This document shows, piece by piece, positions 24,501 to 30,500 of a stretch of 32,795 bases of DNA. Below the pieces are notes generated by a model. It saw only the letters and a list, made by a program, of their open reading frames with translations. It ran no database searches and was not told where the DNA came from. The stretch is from Ophiothrix spiculata (taxonomy: Eukaryota; Echinodermata; Ophiuroidea; Amphilepidida; Ophiotrichidae): NCBI GenBank assembly GCA_000969725.1, contig JXSR01S046402.1, one strand, 5' to 3'. A program made the position numbers and the translations under genes. The first letter of the stretch is position 1. The number at the start of each line of letters is the position of its first letter.

Positions 24501-27500
24501 TATACTTACATATTTTGTTGTCTTCTAGGTGCTATGTCATCTATAGACCTGACCTTTATAACAGGCCAGGTGCGTAGACCTACTGGTGGCCTGATAAGTA
24601 CTACGCTACAGCTGAGTGCACAAACAACGGCAGCTAGGGTTAGAGCACAGATTGAACACAAACTTATCAAACGAGGCAGAGACACTTTGGTTGGACCAAG
24701 AGGCAAAAAGGTAAACTTAATCCTAGCATATTTCACCAGAAACTCCACTCGTAACTGAAACAAAACTGCACTTCACTGTATTTGTAGAATCATGCCTGGT
24801 TAGGATTTGTGCAAAACCATTGTATTGTATTCTGTTTTGTATTTCTAAAGATCAACTATAGGCCAAGCAAAAGTTTATTGGACAATGGAAACAAAAATAC
24901 ATGGTGCAGGTTACATTTACAAGTAGTGGGGCCCTGCACTCTTGAATTTTGTTTACACGGTCCAATAAATTACTGTTTGGCCTATAGGAGGCATTTTTCT
25001 GTCAAGCCTAATCAGAAGAGAATGTTCAAAGAAAGAATGGCATGGTATTTTGAAGGCTTAAATGTGTTCCAAACAAAGAAATGGTAAAGCCTGATTATAC
25101 AACAGCCTTGTACTTTTTACTAAAGTTGATATTTATTCTCCCTAAAGATTAGTCCCTTCATCATATATACTAGTGAATAGCAGTATTACCATGCACGGTT
25201 TCAACCACCTGTTGACATATAAATATTCCATGATCCTATACAGGTGCTTGTATTTGTTGATGATTTCAATCTGCCAGCTCCTGAAGCTTATGGTGCTCAG
25301 CCTCCATTGGAACTACTCCGACAGTTCTTGGAATTAGGTGGATTCTATGATCCTACTAAGCTTAGCTGGAAGGTAGGTAACATTGTGCTTGGTATTTTTT
25401 GCTTGTATACAGTTAGTGAAACAACAGGACAAACATATATCTGGGGTAGTAGATTGTAACTACCCTGCAGCCAATCAGTGACATTATTGAGAAAGACATT
25501 GTGGTGCTGTGTTGTTGATCCTGTTAAGTTAGCACCTATGTGCAAATAGTCTTATTTCAAATGAAATGGTTTTCAAACTTTCCTAATATCGGTATCATAA
25601 GTGATCAACTTTATATCCTTTGAAAAGGTTACAATATAGATGCTAATTATAGGTTAATGGATATGCATTTCATGCAAGTGAAATGAGACAAAATCAATGC
25701 ACGCGCGGTTAATTTTGATACGTCTTATTCACGAGTGCATTGGACAACAATCAAAATATACCGCAAGTGCATTGATTTTGTCTCATTTTACGAGCATAAT
25801 GGAATGCAAATTTATTAATCTAATTCATACATGACAGAAAAATAATATTGTATCCTTTGTGAAACAAAATAAGGCCTTTATATGATCATCAAAGTCAAAA
25901 ACTTTTCTAAAATAGATAAATAATCACTCAACAAAAACAATGAAGCATTCATACGCACTAAACGCCCACCACACATACCTGAACACAACAAGCGCCGTGC
26001 ATTGTGAAGTTTCACTGCACTCCGGGTACTTTATATTCTTGCGTTCTGATTGGCCAGGTGACACGCAGAGTGTATGAATAATTTATCATCAATGTAATTA
26101 ATCATGTAATTCACTCACTCATTTCACAGATAACAAATCTTGAAACCCCCAAAAAACCAATTTTTTCCAGAGTTCATGTACATATTGTTTCATTTAATTT
26201 TTTCTTGAAATTGTATCATTATTTCCAGACTATTCTGGATGTGACGCTGGTTGCAGCTTGTGCACCACTTGGTGGTGGACGTAATCCTGTCAGTCCTAGA
26301 GTGCTAAAGTATTTCAGGTAGGCTCTTTTTCGTTCTTGGAGGGTGTAATGTTTAAGTAAAAAATACACTCCCGCTCTAAAGTATTTCCGCACAATCAATA
26401 ACGTTCAAAAACCTCATTTTTAATATTAAGCGACCTAGAATCATCAAAAATTCATACTAGTATAGGTATTTTATCTATTCAATATGAATAAATCAATGTT
26501 TCTTTTAATATTTGATCTTCAATTGCCATAAAAATGGCAGATTTCATGGACCATATACAAATACACCACAAGTACAAATCTCATCACTATGTAACTAATC
26601 AAGTTTTCATAACCTCATTATTACCTTATAACAGGATAGAATATTTTCAGCTGTAAGTTTTAAAACTAATGTGCAGAAATGTATATAAACTCAAATTTTT
26701 CATGTTCAGACAAAATTAGTAATACGCATTACATGCCATATTTTCAAATGCGATGAATGCAATTCCGTATTAGTTAGTTCGATAATTATACAACATAGAC
26801 TCTGTCAAAAAATGATAAAAACGCCTTTTGAGATATGGCTGAATTAAGGTTTTGTGTGGAAATACTTTTGAGCGGCAGTGTATATGCTAACATTTTTCAG
26901 TGCCAGAAAGAATCCAGTGATCCACATTTCTTAGTATGAAAAATGTCATATTAACAGAGTTAAACTTCTGAACTGTGTACTTCTGATATGTAAAGTAGGA
27001 TGCTTCAACAGTGTTCTACCAACTAGTTTTGTCTTATTCCATCTTGGTAATATAATTTCATGCTTTTTTTTATCTTGCGCTATGATCATTTTAGAATTGG
27101 GTGTTACAAATTATGTTTGTTGTTGTTTAAACATCTAAAGGCAGAGAATATGCAAAGGATTTAGTAAAATTATAGAAAAAGTTCAATAACAAGATAACTA
27201 GCATATGGAACTGGTCATAATGAGTACAAACCTGGGGGGCCACTAACATTGATGGAAGGTAAGGGTATGTGCCTAGCAATTTTTAGCTCCAACAGCAGTT
27301 CCTGAGATCTCAATAGAGAAAAATCAGTTCTAAAGTGTGTCCCAGAATGAAGTTATCAAGATTTCAACGCCACACAATTCAAAAACCAAATTATTCCAGA
27401 CAATGAATCTTAGTGACAATCATGCTTGATATCTTGACTTGCTGTGGTGCAAAAATGAAGAAATTCCATGCATTGGTTTTCTAGAAGTGATCGTTTGAAG

Positions 27501-30500
27501 CTCCACAGGAGTTTGGACACTTTTCCCAGTTTGGGTAAGTTGTAAAAATTCCACGGCGATTTGCAGCATGACCATGCAATGAAGAATGCCATCTTTTCTT
27601 ATATAATCATGATAATATTTGATTATAAGTCTCTTTGTTTTCAACATTATTTTAACCTAAATTTGGTTCTTTCCATATGTAAAAATCATTTAATATATTT
27701 TATTAATTAGGTAATCGTTTAGGAGAATCATTTAGCGGGCCATATTTGAAGGGACGCTAAAGGGCTGGTACCATGGTAGCATCTCTAGTGGTTGTAGGAA
27801 TTTGGTAATTCAAAGCAAACATAGCACCTCATTTGTCAATGGAGAAAAGAGTATTATGATTGACCAATATCTGGAAAGTGCAGGTATCATTGAAACAATG
27901 GAAAGATTTATTATCAGTTCCAGGAGCCAGATATCCTTGTCACATGATAAGCCCATCTTACAACTGTCAGAAAATTTAAGCTTATGGTATCAGATGACTG
28001 AAGGTACTGCAAAAAAAAGCGTGTGAACGCCAACGTCGAAGCCGAGATAACATTCAGCTGAACCTTTATCAAGGAATCATAAAGCAGAAGCAACATGCGA
28101 AACAAAACAGAAATGATGGTAAAGATGACATTCTTGCTTGCATACTTTTGCTACAAATTACCGCTTGGTTTTTACAACCTCTCTAAACTGGGAAAAGTGT
28201 CCAAACTCCTCTTGAGCATCAAACGCTTCCTTCTAGAAAATTAATGCATGGATTTTCTTCATTTTTGTACCCAAACCAGTGGAGATATCAGGCATGATTG
28301 TCACGAACTTTCATTGTCTGGGATAATTCAGTTTTTGAATTATGCGGCATTGAAATCTTGATAACTTCATTCTGGGACACACTGTATAGACCCTATTTTT
28401 GACAAAAAAATCAGTTCCGCAAGACCCTAAGTTGGATAACCTTTGCGGCACATACCTACCAAAATTGTGTTGAGTACCCCCCCCCCCCCCCCGGGAGTAC
28501 AAACCAAACTGACTTTCTATCAATCAGACAATTCATCAGCCAGAAATATGCCCTAAATGTACCAGATACTGCTTGATTGGTGTTCTTCCTATATTGTCTA
28601 TTTTTATTGATCAATATATTGCTTTTCCTTTTCCAGCATGTTGGCCCTACCCCAGCCCTCTGTGAGATCATTACAGCATATCTACCAGGTTCAGCTAGGT
28701 CGTTTCTTGGAGAACCACGACTTCTTACCAGACGTGAAGGAATTGATGAACCCTCTGGTGTCTGCTTCTATTGCGATATACTTCAAGATGTGTGTCAACA
28801 TGCTGCCCACACCAGCGAAATCTCACTATACATTCAATCTAAGAGATCTGTCCAAGGTAAAAAATTTTATTAAGTACAAATATATCTATGGGTCATATAC
28901 GTTATATTTTACCGGATACACTTTCATATGTCCTTTCTCAAAATAGGTATAGTTTTCTGTTATCAGTAACAAGGAATATGGATTCCCTTCAATATGTACC
29001 ACTTTGATATAAGAATTATTTTCATTACCAAATTTCTTTCAAAGCCAATATAATCACAGATGCAGTTATTATTTTTTGATTACCATTCTGTTAAAAGCTC
29101 GCCTAGATTAAAGAATGCATTAATAGGCAAGATTTGGAGAAGTTGAAAAAAACAAATTTAAGATGGAATATTATAACTTCCTTGTGTTGTGAAACATGTT
29201 TAATGATTAAGCTAGACATTTTTTTGTCAAGAATATTAGCTTATTGTTGACATCACAAACAATTTTATCTAAGAAATTAAAATAGAAATAGCAATTAATT
29301 TAGACATTACCAAGATGCCAAATAACAAATTTCTGTCCTGATAAAACCAAATCTGCAGCCATATAGGAAGAGATGTTTGTTTTGTAGTCAAATTGTATAT
29401 GTAAATGAATAACTTTAATAAACTACTAGTTGCATTGGTACTATATCCTCATGCTTCATTGACATTCTTCCCCAACAAGAATTCAGGCCTACCTGAAACT
29501 CGGAGGAAAGCTCATTATAGATATAACTTCCGTGACCTATCCAAGGTGAGAGGGAACTTTAATTTGAACACAATACTAAGTGATCAAGAAGGAATCGAAC
29601 ATATAATATCCAGTTTGCCTTAAGCAGAATCATTTCATTGAGTTCTATCATGGAGTATAGGTTTTAAATTGTCTGACAAGTGTTATATATGGTTAGTAGA
29701 ATCATCTATGATTGACTCGTTATTCAGTATTTCATGGTTATTGCAGCATAACAGATTATTCAAAGCAAATCAAATCAAATCAATTTTATTCACATTATTT
29801 AGCTTGCAATATCAATTATTCTGCAGTAAACAAATTCTTTGGAAGCCTTCGAACTGATAAGGCTTGGCGTCCAAAGACATTCACTTGGCCTAAAGACATT
29901 CGCTCTTGATATTCGCTTTGACTTATTCGCTAAAACGGAAAACGAATGTTGCTCTCATTGCGTAAACATTGTTTCAATTGATGAAAGCGAATGTCACTCG
30001 TGTCTGTTGAAGTGCTATGATTATTGAATAAACAAACCCAAGAATATTCGGAGCGATTTTCACTCCAATTCAATATCAAGTGTAGCAAATGTCGTGAATT
30101 TTTTTAAGGGTATGTCGCTTCCCGTTGGAGAGAAGTTTTCTTGGTAGGGTGAGAGAATGTCACTCGGGCAAGCAAATGTCTTTGGACACCAAGCCTGATC
30201 CTCGTAAAATAACACCAAAAATCAGCAAACATACTAATCAAGAGTACTATATACTATAGACTAAACAATAATTTATTGGACAGTTTAAACAGGAATCCAG
30301 AGTGCAGGGCCCATTGTTTGTTACACAAGCCCTGCCATGGATTTTTGTTTACATTATCCAATAATTTTTTGTTTTGCCTATACTATACAACATATTTCTG
30401 TGCTGCTGCAATTTCTCACATTGTTTGACAAGGGCCATGTGCTTTAGGTGTATTATTAAAGTAGCTCATTAACCATCTACTGAGTATTGGTAGTCATGAA

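Larger units (their letters stand above)
26318..28636 (+). other. Intron 17
   Basis: It contains the short family B element (26364-26882) and a 1 kb foldback element (27336-28383). 26883-27335 and 28384-28636 are AT-rich; a C-run of about 17-18 bases lies at about 28479-28496 next to ggtaagggt-type simple sequence. Confidence 0.75.
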
